Source of the DNA: Halobacillus faecis
GTDB taxonomy: Bacteria > Bacillota > Bacilli > Bacillales > Halobacillaceae
Direction of reading: 5' to 3'
Assembly (NCBI RefSeq): GCF_007991335.1
Contig: NZ_BJYD01000023.1
Location: forward strand, 62,001 to 126,000
DNA length: 64,000 bases
Shown here: positions 55,443 to 64,000 of the stretch, in pieces
Position numbering within the stretch: position 1 is the stretch's first letter
Layout: each line of letters begins with the position of its first letter
Notes under the pieces: model-generated
What the model saw: only the letters and a program-made list of their open reading frames with translations
Databases searched by the model: none
What the model was told of the DNA's origin: nothing
Made by a program: the position numbers and the translations under genes

Positions 55443-55550
55443 CTCAGTTTCAATATGGTTTTTGAGTGGATGGGGCTGCGGGGAATGACTCGCTTTCCGG
55501 GGTAGCTCGGCGAGCATTTTCGGACTTCATCCTGTGGGGTAAAAGTGAGC
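55443..55550 (+). repeat. Dispersed palindromic repeat, copy C (partial)
   Basis: Begins CTCAGTTTCAATATGGTTTT and runs into GGGGAATGACTCGCTTTCCG, the same core as copies at 26834 and 37728. The far end is not clear, so it is probably truncated. Between est and secG. Confidence 0.7.
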
Positions 55551-55551
55551 A

Positions 55552-55589
55552 TAAAAAAACTACGCTTCGTTTATGAAGCGCAGTTTTTT
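55552..55589 (-). terminator. Terminator after secG
   Basis: AAAAAACTACGCTTC/GAAGCGCAGTTTTTT (one mismatch) and T-run on the minus strand. Confidence 0.85.
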
Positions 55590-55591
55590 GA

Positions 55592-55825
55592 TTAACCGAT
55601 GATATATGCAGTTAAGAAAGCTAATACAAAGAAAAGAACGCCTGTTACTACCGTTGCTTTGTGCAACACTGCGTCAATTCCCCGTGCTTTCTGCTTCCCA
55701 AATAGTTGTTCCGCTCCGCCAGAAATCGCTCCTGAAAGACCGGCACTCTTTCCGGATTGCAATAGTACAAGGACGATCATTGCAATCGTGTTAATGGTTA
55801 GTAAAGTAATTGCAAGTGTTTCCAT
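55592..55825 (-). CDS. secG: Preprotein translocase subunit SecG
   Basis: 77 residues with two membrane helices joined by [20 protein letters not shown], the SecG signature loop. Assists SecYE in protein export. Typical length. First gene of the minus-strand group secG-est-rnr. Confidence 0.96.
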   Translation of the reverse strand: METLAITLLTINTIAMIVLVLLQSGKSAGLSGAISGGAEQLFGKQKARGIDAVLHKATVVTGVLFFVLAFLTAYIIG

Positions 55826-56056
55826 GATGTGCCCACACCTCCTAAAAACGTACAGATAACTAGTTTAAATGTAGCATAAAAGCCTTTCATCAGCAAGCTT
55901 ATTCTGTATTCTGACAAAGGTTGTACCTTCGCGAGTGGAAATGGATTATGACAGTAAATGTCGGTCTTTATACGGACCATACCTAATGGTTGAATGGTGA
56001 ATATTCTCACTCAATAACGAGAGGGTTCATCCTTCATTTTAAGCTTCTATGAACAT

Positions 56057-56082
56057 TTTTGATTGTTTTTGAGCACTTTTGA
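56057..56082 (+). promoter_or_regulatory. Phased TTTTGA repeats before fruR (candidate FruR operator)
   Basis: TTTTGA occurs at 56057-56062, 56067-56072 and 56077-56082, exactly one helical turn apart. DeoR-family sugar regulators often bind short direct repeats. A likely promoter (TTGATT, 18 bp, TATTAT) follows at about 56093-56122. Confidence 0.65.
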
Positions 56083-56154
56083 AAGTTTGTGGTTGATTTT
56101 TGTAAGGGTTTTCTTTTATTATAAGTATAGATCACAAGCAAGGAGTGTAGGAAT

Positions 56155-56904
56155 ATGCTTACACCAGAACGCCAACAACTTATATTAAAAACAGTCAAAA
56201 ACGATCATACATCTAAAATCAAACGTCTAGTTGAAGTAACGGGGGCATCAGAATCGACCATCCGCCGTGATTTAGACCAAATGGAGGAACAAGGACTCCT
56301 GAGACGTGTTCATGGAGGGGCGTCATTAAGAAGCTCCGCTAGTGAAGAGCCGACCATGGGGGAAAAAGTTACAAAGTTCCATAGCGAGAAGCAGGCGATT
56401 GCTCAATTCGCAGCCTCACTCGTTCAAGAGGGAGACTGTATATTCATTGATGCTGGTTCGACCACTTATGAGATGATTCCTTTCCTTAAAGAGAAGAACA
56501 TCATTGTCGTTACGAATGGTTTGAGTCACTTGGATGCCTTAAACACCCATCAGATCAAAACCTACGTCCTTGGTGGTCTTGTCAAACACCAGACCGGCGC
56601 CGTCGTCGGCGCCGGTGCGATCCAAAACCTGCAACAATACCGCTTCGACCAGTGTTTCATGGGAGCAAATGGAGTCACCCTCAAGGACGGGTACACCACT
56701 CCCGATCCCGAAGAAGCGGCGATTAAACAGATGACGTTACATTTATCAAAGAATCGTTATGTGCTTGCCGATCATTCCAAGTTTGAGAAGGTCGCTTTCA
56801 TGAAGTTCTCTGATTTATCAGAAGCAGAAATCATCACGGATTATAATGGTGCATCCATAGAAGAATATCGTAAGAAAACGAATATAAAGGTTGTGACAAC
56901 ATGA
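56155..56904 (+). CDS. fruR: DeoR-family fructose operon regulator FruR
   Basis: 249 residues. N-terminal DeoR helix-turn-helix (LVEVTGASESTIRRDLDQME, GLLRRVHGGA) and C-terminal sugar-phosphate sensor (IFIDAGSTTYEMIPFL, YVLADHSKFEK). It presumably represses the operon until fructose 1-phosphate binds. Overlaps fruK by 4 bp (ATGA). First gene of fruRKA-ptsHI. Confidence 0.93.
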   Translation: MLTPERQQLILKTVKNDHTSKIKRLVEVTGASESTIRRDLDQMEEQGLLRRVHGGASLRSSASEEPTMGEKVTKFHSEKQAIAQFAASLVQEGDCIFIDAGSTTYEMIPFLKEKNIIVVTNGLSHLDALNTHQIKTYVLGGLVKHQTGAVVGAGAIQNLQQYRFDQCFMGANGVTLKDGYTTPDPEEAAIKQMTLHLSKNRYVLADHSKFEKVAFMKFSDLSEAEIITDYNGASIEEYRKKTNIKVVTT

Positions 56905-57815
56905 TTTACACGTGTACGTTAAACCCTTCCATCGACTACATCATGAACGTCGAAGCATTTGAAGCAGGTACGTTGAACCGGGCAAATGAAACCTTTTATT
57001 ACCCTGGTGGGAAAGGCATCAACGTTTCCCGTGTTATGAACCGCCTTGGTGTCAAAACAAAAGCGCTCGGGTATATCGGCGGTTTTACCGGCACCTTTGT
57101 TCAACAGTTTCTCGATCAAGAAGACATTGAGCATGCTTTTATTCAGACATCACAAACGACAAGGGTGAATGTGAAGCTGAAAAGTAACAAGGAAACAGAA
57201 ATCAACGGCCCCGGAGCTGAAATAACAGAGGGTCTACAAGAAGAGCTCTTAAGCCAGGTGAGGGATCTCTCCAATAAAGACACTCTTGTTCTTGCTGGTA
57301 GTCTTCCCTCTTCTCTGCCTTCCGATTTTTATATAACCATGGCTTCGATCTGCGCTGCAAGTGGAGCGAAAGTCGTTGCTGATACTTCCGGGAAAGCACT
57401 GGAACAATTGCTTGGTCACCCACTCTTCTTATTGAAGCCGAACCATCATGAATTAGGTGAGCTTTTCGACGTTGACATTGATTCAAAAGAAAAGGCAGCT
57501 GAGTACGGCCGAAAGTTGGTTGAACAAGGCGTTGAGCACGTGATTGTGTCTATGGGCGGAGAAGGTGCTGTTTATGTAGGCCGAAACCATGAAATGTTCG
57601 CCAATGTACCTAAAGGTCATGTAAGAAATTCTGTTGGAGCAGGAGATTCTGTCGTATCCGGTTTCCTGGCCGCACTGGAAAAAGAGGAGACGATCCTACA
57701 AGCTTTCCGTTATGGTGTGGCTTCAGGAAGTGCCACTGCTTTTCAGGATGATCTTTGTCAAAAAGAGGATGTAGAACGATTACTGTCTGACATCCACGTT
57801 TCCAATATAAACTAA
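56901..57815 (+). CDS. fruK: 1-phosphofructokinase
   Basis: 304 residues, PfkB-family sugar kinase. YTCTLNPSIDYIMNVEAFEA at the N-terminus, FYYPGGKGINVSRVMNRLG and the catalytic NSVGAGDSVVSGFLAALEKE near the C-terminus. Turns fructose 1-phosphate from FruA into fructose 1,6-bisphosphate. ATG overlaps the fruR stop. Confidence 0.96.
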   Translation: MIYTCTLNPSIDYIMNVEAFEAGTLNRANETFYYPGGKGINVSRVMNRLGVKTKALGYIGGFTGTFVQQFLDQEDIEHAFIQTSQTTRVNVKLKSNKETEINGPGAEITEGLQEELLSQVRDLSNKDTLVLAGSLPSSLPSDFYITMASICAASGAKVVADTSGKALEQLLGHPLFLLKPNHHELGELFDVDIDSKEKAAEYGRKLVEQGVEHVIVSMGGEGAVYVGRNHEMFANVPKGHVRNSVGAGDSVVSGFLAALEKEETILQAFRYGVASGSATAFQDDLCQKEDVERLLSDIHVSNIN

Positions 57816-57830
57816 GGGGAGTGAATCACC

Positions 57831-59705
57831 ATGAAAATTACAGATTTACTGACGAAAGAAACGATTGTACTGAACATGTCTGCCTCTTCCAAACCAGAGG
57901 CGATTGATGAGCTTGTTGGTCAATTGGATCGTGCCGGTAAGCTGAATGATCGCGTTGATTTTAAGCAGGCCATTGAGGCACGTGAACAACAAAGTACCAC
58001 AGGAATTGGCGAAGGAATCGCTATCCCGCACGCAAAAACCTCTGCTGTAAAGGATCCTGCCATCGCTTTCGGACGATCGCAGGATGGATTAGATTATGAA
58101 TCCCTGGACGGACAGCCGACAAACCTATTTTTCATGATTGCAGCTTCTGAAGGCGCTAACAACACTCACTTAGAAACACTGTCCCGCCTTTCTTCCTTCT
58201 TAATGGATAACAAATTCCGTCAGCAATTGGAACAAGCAAAGACAGAAGCTGACGTGATTGAAGCAATTAATGCTAAAGAAGCGGAAGAAGATGATGAAGA
58301 AGAAACGGATGATCAAAAAACAGGTAAGATCCTTGCGGTTACTGCATGTCCAACAGGTATTGCTCACACCTTTATGGCCGCTGATAAATTGAAGGCTACC
58401 GCAAAGGAAATGGGCGTGAACATCAAAGTGCAAACCAATGGATCTGGCGGTATCAAAAACAGACTGACCCATGAAGATATCGCAGAAGCGGACGCTATTA
58501 TCGTTGCAGCTGATACGAAAGTCGATATGGAATCATTCCATGGCAAGCCTGTTATTGAAGTTCCAGTCGCAAAAGCGATTCACGAACCAAAAGCATTGAT
58601 CAACAAAGCGGTAAACAAAGATGCTCCTGTCTATCAAGGTGGCGGAAGCACCAAAGATACTTCTGACGAAAAAGGCCAGCGGAAAGGTGTCTATAAACAC
58701 TTGATGAATGGTGTTTCTAACATGCTTCCATTCGTTGTCGGTGGAGGGATTTTAATTGCCATTTCCTTTTTCTTCGGTATCGAGTCAGATAACCAGTTTG
58801 CCCAAATGTTAAGTACCATTGGCGGAGATGCTGCCTTCTTCTTACTCGTCCCTGTATTGGCCGGTTTTATTGCGATGAGTATCGCTGATCGTCCTGGTTT
58901 TGCGCCTGGTATGATCGGTGGTTTTATCGCTATTACTCAAACAGTTGAAGGTGCGGGTAATGGTTCTGGTTTCTTGGGCGGTTTAATTGCCGGTTTCTTA
59001 GCAGGTTATTTAACGCTCCTAATTAAAAAATGGTTAGAAGGTTTACCAGCGATTCTTGACGGAATGAAAACGGTCCTTTTTTATCCGGTTCTTGCGATTT
59101 TCGGAACAGGAATGATCATGCTGTTAATCAACCCTGCGTTGACTAGTGTTTACACAGCTCTATTCGGTTTCTTAGAAAGTATGAGTGGGTCCAACTTAGC
59201 TTTGCTTGGATTGATTGTCGGTGGCATGATGGCTGTTGATATGGGTGGTCCTGTAAACAAGGCTGCCTACACATTCGGAATTGCAGCTCTTGATGCAGGG
59301 AACTATACATTTATAGCAGCTGCAATGGCTGGCGGCATGGTCCCCCCTCTCGCAATGGGCTTAGCCACGACGATTTTCAAAAATAAATTCACGAAACAAG
59401 AGCGCGAAACAGGGAAGGCCGCTTATCCTCTTGGAGCTTTCTTCATCACAGAAGGAGCCATTCCATTCGCCGCAGCAGACCCGGCCCGCGTCATCCCTTC
59501 TATGGTCGCAGGTAGTGCTCTTACGGGTATGCTGACGATGTTATTCGGTATCGGTCTACGCGCCCCGCACGGCGGTATTATCGTTGCACCGCTCGTAGAA
59601 GGTGGATTCATGCAAATTGTCCTTTATCTAGTGGCAATCATTGCCGGTGCAATTCTTTCAGCAATTGTTGTAGGATTCTTGAAAAAAGACCTGCAAAAGG
59701 CTTAA
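57831..59705 (+). CDS. fruA: PTS fructose transporter subunit IIABC
   Basis: 624 residues. EIIA domain (about 1-150) with phospho-His in GIAIPHAKTSAV, EIIB domain (about 165-265) with phospho-Cys in AVTACPTGIAHTFMAADKLK, a linker, and an EIIC membrane domain (about 285-620) with eight or more helices. Imports fructose as fructose 1-phosphate using phosphate from HPr. 15 bp after fruK. Confidence 0.96.
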   Translation: MKITDLLTKETIVLNMSASSKPEAIDELVGQLDRAGKLNDRVDFKQAIEAREQQSTTGIGEGIAIPHAKTSAVKDPAIAFGRSQDGLDYESLDGQPTNLFFMIAASEGANNTHLETLSRLSSFLMDNKFRQQLEQAKTEADVIEAINAKEAEEDDEEETDDQKTGKILAVTACPTGIAHTFMAADKLKATAKEMGVNIKVQTNGSGGIKNRLTHEDIAEADAIIVAADTKVDMESFHGKPVIEVPVAKAIHEPKALINKAVNKDAPVYQGGGSTKDTSDEKGQRKGVYKHLMNGVSNMLPFVVGGGILIAISFFFGIESDNQFAQMLSTIGGDAAFFLLVPVLAGFIAMSIADRPGFAPGMIGGFIAITQTVEGAGNGSGFLGGLIAGFLAGYLTLLIKKWLEGLPAILDGMKTVLFYPVLAIFGTGMIMLLINPALTSVYTALFGFLESMSGSNLALLGLIVGGMMAVDMGGPVNKAAYTFGIAALDAGNYTFIAAAMAGGMVPPLAMGLATTIFKNKFTKQERETGKAAYPLGAFFITEGAIPFAAADPARVIPSMVAGSALTGMLTMLFGIGLRAPHGGIIVAPLVEGGFMQIVLYLVAIIAGAILSAIVVGFLKKDLQKA

Positions 59706-59761
59706 AATAATAAAGTTAGGGTAATCCATAAACAATAGCAAGTTTTTAAGGAGGAATTATA

Positions 59762-60028
59762 ATGGTAGAGAAAACTTTTAAAATTACATCGTCCGACGGT
59801 GTTCACGCTCGCCCAGCAACAGTACTTGTACAAAATGCAGGAAAGTACGAGTCTGATATTAACCTACATTACAAAGAAAAATCCGTAAATCTTAAGTCCA
59901 TCATGGGAATCATGAGTCTTGGAATCCCTGCAGATGCTGAAGTTAAAATCACAGCAGAAGGCAGTGACGAACAAGAAGCGATCGACCATTTGGAAACAAC
60001 TATGAAGAACGAAGGCTTGGGGGAATAA
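59762..60028 (+). CDS. ptsH: Phosphocarrier protein HPr
   Basis: 88 residues. Phospho-His15 in [14 protein letters not shown] and regulatory Ser46 in [13 protein letters not shown], the site used by HPr kinase for CcpA signalling. Passes phosphate from EI to all PTS sugars' EIIA domains. It follows fruA by 56 bp without a terminator, so it is likely in the fru operon, an unusual setting compared with ptsGHI in B. subtilis. Confidence 0.97.
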   Translation: MVEKTFKITSSDGVHARPATVLVQNAGKYESDINLHYKEKSVNLKSIMGIMSLGIPADAEVKITAEGSDEQEAIDHLETTMKNEGLGE

Positions 60029-60032
60029 CAGC

Positions 60033-61751
60033 ATGACACAGCTTCAAGGTATTGCAGCTTCCAGCGGTATTGCCATTGCTAAGGTTTACCGTTTGGAAGC
60101 TCCGGACCTTTCTTTCGATAAGAAAGATATTGAGCAGCCGGAACAAGAAGTCAAACGTCTACATGAGGCTCTGGAAACATCAAAATCAGAGCTTGAAAAA
60201 ATTAAAGAACATACAAGAAAATCCTTAGGTGATGAGCACGCAGAAATCTTTTCTGCCCACCTATTGGTCTTGAGCGATCCAGAATTGATTCAACCGATCG
60301 AAGATAAGATCAAGAGCGAAAACGTGAACGCAGAAGCCGCTCTTTCTGAGACGGCAAACATGTTCATCGACATGTTCAAAGGCATGGATAATGAATACAT
60401 GCGTGAACGTGCGGCAGATATCCAGGACGTAACCAAACGAGTAATGGCTCACCTTCTTGGTGTGACATTCCCGGATCCTGCACTTATTAATGAAGAAGTT
60501 GTCATCGTTGCGGACGATTTGACACCTTCGGATACCGCTCAATTGAACAAACAATATGTAAAAGGCTTTACGACAGATATCGGTGGCCGTACATCTCACT
60601 CTGCCATCATGGCTCGTTCTCTTGAGATTCCTGCCGTTGTAGGAACAAAAAATATCACTTCCCAGGCTGGGAAGGATACCATGATCATCGTTGATGGAAT
60701 CAATGGTGATGTCATCATTGATCCGAGTGAAGATCAAGTTGCTGAATACAAGCAAAAGCAGGATGACTTCGAGAAACAAAAACAAGAGTGGGCGAAGCTT
60801 AAAGATGAAGCGACTGTCACTTCTGAAGGCGACCACGTAGAGCTTGTAGCGAATATCGGAACTCCTGATGACGTAGAAGGCGTTCTGAACAACGGCGGCG
60901 AAGGCGTAGGCCTTTACCGTACAGAATTCCTTTATATGGGCAAAAGCCAGCTTCCTACAGAGGAAGAGCAGTTTGATGCTTACTCTTCTGTGTTGAAGCA
61001 AATGGGAGACAAACCTGTCGTTGTACGTACACTGGACATCGGTGGAGACAAGGAGCTTGACTACTTGGATCTTCCTGAAGAAATGAACCCATTCCTTGGC
61101 TATCGTGCGATCCGCCTTTGCCTGGAGCGCGATGATATTTTCCGTGTCCAGCTTCGTGCATTGCTGCGTGCCAGCGTCAACGGCAACTTAAAAATCATGT
61201 TCCCGATGATTGCAACGCTGGAAGAATTCCGTCAAGCGAAAGCGATTCTCGACGAAGAGCGTGCGAACCTTAAGGAAGAAGGTCATGATGTTTCAGAGGA
61301 TATCGAAGTCGGAATGATGGTTGAAATTCCTGCAACAGCAGTCATTGCCCGTCAGTTCGCTAAAGAAGTCGATTTCTTCAGTATCGGTACTAATGACCTG
61401 ATTCAATATACAATGGCCGCTGACCGTATGAACGAGCGCGTGTCCTACTTGTATCAACCTTACAACCCGGCGATTCTTAACCTCGTCAACAATGTCATTG
61501 AAGCAGCACATGCAGAAGGCAAATGGGCTGGTATGTGCGGTGAAATGGCAGGAGATGAAATTGCCATCCCGCTTCTACTTGGACTTGGGTTGGATGAATT
61601 CAGCATGAGTGCAACATCCATCCTTCCTGCCCGTACGCAGATCAGGGATCTATCTAGAAAGGAATGGACTTCTTATAAAGAAGAAATCCTTTCTATGGGT
61701 ACAGCTGAAGAAGTTGTTGCTTTTGTCAAAGAAAAAACACAATCCAAGTAG
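60033..61751 (+). CDS. ptsI: PTS enzyme I
   Basis: 572 residues. Phospho-His in [20 protein letters not shown] (about 190), PEP-binding barrel with [25 protein letters not shown] and [15 protein letters not shown] near the C-terminus. Takes phosphate from PEP to HPr. 4 bp after ptsH. Normal length. Confidence 0.97.
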   Translation: MTQLQGIAASSGIAIAKVYRLEAPDLSFDKKDIEQPEQEVKRLHEALETSKSELEKIKEHTRKSLGDEHAEIFSAHLLVLSDPELIQPIEDKIKSENVNAEAALSETANMFIDMFKGMDNEYMRERAADIQDVTKRVMAHLLGVTFPDPALINEEVVIVADDLTPSDTAQLNKQYVKGFTTDIGGRTSHSAIMARSLEIPAVVGTKNITSQAGKDTMIIVDGINGDVIIDPSEDQVAEYKQKQDDFEKQKQEWAKLKDEATVTSEGDHVELVANIGTPDDVEGVLNNGGEGVGLYRTEFLYMGKSQLPTEEEQFDAYSSVLKQMGDKPVVVRTLDIGGDKELDYLDLPEEMNPFLGYRAIRLCLERDDIFRVQLRALLRASVNGNLKIMFPMIATLEEFRQAKAILDEERANLKEEGHDVSEDIEVGMMVEIPATAVIARQFAKEVDFFSIGTNDLIQYTMAADRMNERVSYLYQPYNPAILNLVNNVIEAAHAEGKWAGMCGEMAGDEIAIPLLLGLGLDEFSMSATSILPARTQIRDLSRKEWTSYKEEILSMGTAEEVVAFVKEKTQSK

Positions 61752-61832
61752 TATTTGCTCGATGAGTGTGGGACAATAGGTTTGTGCCGGTCTATTACCG
61801 GCTAGTTTTAGACGAGAAAGAGATGTGTTTCC

Positions 61833-61994
61833 ATGACATTTACTGTGATCATGATCGTATGTATCGCGATTGTTTTGGGGATTGCCGCCATGTTCGGCAT
61901 GGCTGTCTCTAAAGGCTACGATTACAAACACACCGTTGACCCATTACCAGACGACAAACGTCATAAAGATGAACACAAAAAAGCTGACGCTTAA
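61833..61994 (+). CDS. Small single-pass membrane protein (YtzI-like)
   Basis: 53 residues: MTFTVIMIVCIAIVLGIAAM, then FGMAVSKGYDYKHTVDPLPD and a charged tail. One membrane helix (about 4-23). The YKHTVDPLPDD run reminds me of YtzI-like proteins of Bacillus; this is tentative. Weak ribosome-binding site. 80 bp after ptsI on the same strand, ending in a strong terminator, so possibly the last gene of the transcript. Confidence 0.65.
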   Translation: MTFTVIMIVCIAIVLGIAAMFGMAVSKGYDYKHTVDPLPDDKRHKDEHKKADA

Positions 61995-62013
61995 AAATAG
62001 CGTCAGCTTTTTT
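61977..62013. terminator. Bidirectional terminator
   Basis: AAAAAAGCTGACGCT/AGCGTCAGCTTTTTT with a short loop; overlaps the end of the small membrane protein gene and the 3' end of the nitroreductase gene. Confidence 0.88.
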
Positions 62014-62593
62014 CATTTCCATCACATAGGTCAAGTTTCTGTTGGATAGGTGTACGTACCTTTGGCTTCGGGATCCGTTTTGGGTAGCCCATCTGCAACA
62101 CAGAAACCAACTTGTACCGTCGGCTATCGAGTTCTATAGCTTCAGAAAATTGTACATCGTGTAAATAAGGACTCGTCGTCCAAAGAACACCCACTCCCGC
62201 TTCCCACGCTAGAAGCTGAACATTTTGGATATAGGCACAAACAGCGGCATAATCTTCTTCAAATTTACGAATATCCTCGTCTCTTTCCATATAGATCAAA
62301 GCATGGTGAGGAATATTCAACAAAAAATCACGAATGCCTTGCTCCAGTCGAAGGGTTTTGTTTACGTCATACCCATCAAAGAACCCTTGCCTTCGATAAC
62401 TTTCCATGACTGCTTCGGCATACGCCGCTTTTCCCTTATCCTGATATAGACGGATCTGCCACGGTTCTTTCATCCTATGGTTAGGCGCCCATGAAGCTTT
62501 ATTAAAAATGCGTTCCAATACTTCCTTATCCACTTTTTCCTCTTTATACTCATGAATCGAGCGACGGCCTTTTATCGCTTCCAACAGCTCCAT
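62003..62593 (-). CDS. Nitroreductase-family protein
   Basis: 196 residues. FMN-binding GRRSIHEYKEEKV (about 7-19), ASWAPNHRMKEPWQI, and the region AWEAGVGVLWTTSPYL. NAD(P)H-dependent flavoprotein of the short HBN/YdjA-like type; substrate unknown. ATG after GTGAGGTGTACGAG. Directly follows the YdcF-like gene (11 bp). Confidence 0.9.
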   Translation of the reverse strand: MELLEAIKGRRSIHEYKEEKVDKEVLERIFNKASWAPNHRMKEPWQIRLYQDKGKAAYAEAVMESYRRQGFFDGYDVNKTLRLEQGIRDFLLNIPHHALIYMERDEDIRKFEEDYAAVCAYIQNVQLLAWEAGVGVLWTTSPYLHDVQFSEAIELDSRRYKLVSVLQMGYPKRIPKPKVRTPIQQKLDLCDGNEKS

Positions 62594-62603
62594 CTCGTAC
62601 ACC

Positions 62604-63185
62604 TCACAACATGATCAGCTTTGCCACAGGCTGCCCCATCCAATAGCCCCATTCCCGCAGAAAAAACGGCACTTTCGTTTCCATGCTTTTATATGCCGAA
62701 TACTGAGTCGGTACACCTTCGACCTTCATATTCAGATGCTCGGCCATAGCCACAGCTCTTTTCAAGTGAAATTGATCGCTCACAATAAGAAAAGAACGAA
62801 TGCCTTTTTCATAACTGACTTCTTTTGCATTACTCAAGTTATCCTCTGTGATTAGCGATCGATCCTCAAACAGAATATCTTCTTCTTTCACTCCATGCGC
62901 CATCGCATAGTCTTTCCCTACTTCTGCTTCAGAGGAAGCAGCCTTCTCACTTTTACCACCCGTGAGGATCAAATATTCGACATGTCCTTTTTTATATAAT
63001 TCAATCCCCTGCTTAAGACGCCCCTCAAAGACAGGGCTTGGCTTTCCATTCCACTGTGCAGCCCCGAGGACGATCGCTGCATCGGCTTCCGATACTTTTT
63101 CATCGCCATAGGTCCACACGGAATACCCCGTGTATAATGCATAACCTATCATCAAGAATAAAATGATCTGAATGAATCTTTTCAT
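62604..63185 (-). CDS. YdcF/SanA-like DUF218 membrane-anchored protein
   Basis: 193 residues. N-terminal membrane helix (IQIILFLMIGYALYTGYSVW), then DUF218: DAAIVLGAAQWNGKPSPVFE, YLILTGGKSEKAASSEAEVG, RSLITEDNLSNAKEV and IVSDQFHLKRAVAMAEHLNM. Family linked to cell-envelope permeability (SanA, ElyC); activity unknown. Cotranscribed with the nitroreductase gene. Confidence 0.88.
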   Translation of the reverse strand: MKRFIQIILFLMIGYALYTGYSVWTYGDEKVSEADAAIVLGAAQWNGKPSPVFEGRLKQGIELYKKGHVEYLILTGGKSEKAASSEAEVGKDYAMAHGVKEEDILFEDRSLITEDNLSNAKEVSYEKGIRSFLIVSDQFHLKRAVAMAEHLNMKVEGVPTQYSAYKSMETKVPFFLREWGYWMGQPVAKLIML

Positions 63186-63234
63186 ATCTTCTGGTTCTCC
63201 TACTCCCTGAATATATGTTCCATCATATCATAGA

Positions 63235-63271
63235 AAAAAGCCTCTCTGAATCATCAGAGAGGCTCATTTTA
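63235..63271 (-). terminator. Terminator after eno
   Basis: AAAGCCTCTCTGA/TCAGAGAGGCT with a 3-base loop and flanking runs. Confidence 0.88.
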
Positions 63272-63275
63272 AAAC

Positions 63276-64000
<725 letters not shown>

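Overview
The window looks like a chromosomal segment of a spore-forming, moderately halophilic member of the Bacillaceae, most like Halobacillus or a close relative. This is inference: gene order follows Bacillus subtilis closely in two blocks, the proteins are acidic, ribosome-binding sites are strong (AGGAGG), TTG and GTG starts are common, and there are several spore genes (alpha/beta-type SASP, SspL, three coat-F-type proteins). Most of the window is ordinary core genome. I see no prophage, transposase, CRISPR array, rRNA or tRNA.

Left block (1-24.7 kb, nearly all minus strand). The Fe-S assembly genes sufC-sufD-sufS come first. Then comes metNIQ with a yurZ-like gene, preceded by two SAM-I (S-box) riboswitches in series, each with its own promoter and terminator. 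Small thioredoxin-like, Toprim, gcvH and ArsC-like genes follow. The fatty-acid oxidation operon fadN-fadA-fadE sits behind a perfect FadR-type palindrome, with a proline dehydrogenase, two coat-F genes and a CopZ-type chaperone beyond it. The most unusual locus is 16.87-18.96 kb, a tightly coupled four-gene operon: an ABM-type (HmoA-like) monooxygenase, an unknown helical protein, a free-standing cobalamin-binding protein carrying the CarH photoreceptor motifs, and an RsbR-like STAS protein. It looks like a B12-dependent sensor wired to a stressosome-like output instead of to DNA. Next to it are a VLRF1/aeRF1-type release factor and a MoxR-DUF58-membrane protein operon, then a solo glycine-betaine-binding lipoprotein.

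Middle (24.8-49.5 kb, mixed strands). This part holds an MFS exporter and a TrmB regulator, small spore proteins, a Fur-box gene of unknown function, an HpaB-type flavin monooxygenase, the glyoxylate shunt aceB-aceA, LysR- and HxlR-type regulators beside the redox or VOC genes they probably control, ilvD, murB, a coat protein, a LysE exporter, an amino-acid permease facing an arginine-deiminase-family gene, and a UspA protein with a cre-like site. Three copies of one dispersed palindromic repeat, with recognisable ends, lie in gaps at 26.8, 37.7 and 55.4 kb.

Right block (49.7-64 kb). Trans-translation and RNA decay genes (ssrA, smpB, rnr), a carboxylesterase and secG keep the B. subtilis order. 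A plus-strand run fruR-fruK-fruA-ptsH-ptsI follows, joining the general PTS proteins to the fructose operon behind three TTTTGA repeats spaced exactly 10 bp apart. A nitroreductase, a YdcF-type membrane protein and the C-terminal part of enolase end the window.
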